64,000 nucleotides of DNA. It comes from JBGPQJ01 sp963709295 (lineage in GTDB: Bacteria; Chloroflexota; Anaerolineae; Anaerolineales; Villigracilaceae). A program made the translations under genes and the position numbers. Positions 63,874 through 64,000 of this stretch are shown here, piece by piece (the stretch's first letter is position 1; each line of letters opens with the position of its first letter). The stretch lies in the NCBI GenBank assembly GCA_963709295.1, contig CAVPVW010000003.1, positions 434,001 to 498,000 of the forward strand, in the 5' to 3' direction. The notes under the pieces were generated by a model. It saw only the letters and a program-made list of their open reading frames with translations, had not been told where the DNA came from and ran no database searches.

Positions 63874-64000
63874 ATGGAAACCGAATCTCGAACTCGTCGT
63901 TACCTTCCAAGAATTCTTTGGGGAGCTGTTATTCTATTACTCGTTTATACTTTTTATACTTATATCCTTCCCAATAAAGACGGAATTTCGCTAAACCTGG
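63874..64000 (+). CDS. sugar ABC transporter permease, N-terminal part (3' end outside window)
   Basis: About 42 residues are visible from ATG 63874, eight bases after GGAGG. A short basic head (ETESRTRRYLPRIL) is followed by a first membrane span (WGAVILLLVYTFYTYIL) and NKDGISLNL. The start is the MalF-type permease that usually follows a MalE-type binding protein, but only the head is seen, so the assignment rests on context. Confidence 0.6.
   Translation, partial: METESRTRRYLPRILWGAVILLLVYTFYTYILPNKDGISLNL

Noticed and set aside
1..64000. CRISPR arrays, insertion sequences or long direct repeats
   Set aside because: No regularly spaced repeats and no transposase-like frames were seen.

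Overview
The window looks like chromosomal sequence from an uncultured Chloroflexota bacterium, most likely class Anaerolineae. The call rests on lipoprotein substrate-binding proteins with long Thr/Glu/Ala/Pro linkers, Shine-Dalgarno and sigma-70-like signals beside at least one probably leaderless start, an XdhC/AOR/SCP2 set, and multihaem cytochromes in what appears to be a Gram-positive-type envelope. No phage, IS element, CRISPR array or integron was seen. It is inferred from gene content only.

Layout. 0-9 kb: the 3' end of an XdhC-type gene, an SPFH protein ending in an excisionase-like HTH, a leftward set (DUF3597; small protein; nnr; aldehyde:ferredoxin oxidoreductase; SCP2-like protein), a rightward amino-acid ABC binding protein plus permease, and tRNA-Leu(GAG). 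9-15 kb: plsX-fabF, a frameshifted nuclease-related membrane protein and a split dinG with a 3'-5' exonuclease domain. 15-24 kb: the most distinctive region, a respiratory module made of a hexahaem lipoprotein with a collagen-like stalk, divergent XRE-cupin and ArsR regulators, an octahaem tetrathionate-reductase-family cytochrome, a heptahaem cytochrome c fused to a membrane cytochrome b, and two YeeE/YedE-type sulfur transporters, the second with a degenerate rhodanese tail. 24-33 kb: an acyl-CoA dehydrogenase, then a compact nine-gene leftward operon, gatC-gatA-(M55 peptidase)-gatB-glycosyltransferase-CPBP-GNAT-comEA-methyltransferase. 33-43 kb: rightward acyl-CoA dehydrogenase, a large PMT-type glycosyltransferase, a zinc-type dehydrogenase, a two-subunit CoA-transferase with a hydrolase gene between the subunits, CPBP protease, 2-hydroxyacid dehydrogenase and an EamA transporter. 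43-56 kb: an unknown membrane protein, rarA, a phosphatase, then leftward uvrB, ornithine-cyclodeaminase-like, mfd and pth. 56-64 kb: roadblock protein, pyrG, plsC, eno, a ROK regulator and the start of a sugar ABC transporter.

A general property of this sequence is 14 single-base frameshifts in 11 otherwise well-preserved genes, including the housekeeping genes gatA and uvrB. In each case the missing part of the protein continues immediately in another frame. I treat these genes as single coding regions with probable assembly indels and give the repaired spans.

How it fits together. Quinol would be oxidised by the cytochrome b/c fusion, and electrons passed through the octahaem and hexahaem proteins to an outside acceptor, probably a sulfur oxyanion, while the YeeE proteins move reduced sulfur into the cell. 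The acyl-CoA dehydrogenases, CoA-transferase, AOR and dehydrogenase suggest oxidation of acyl-CoA or carboxylic acid substrates. DinG, RarA, UvrB and Mfd give a strong DNA-repair component.
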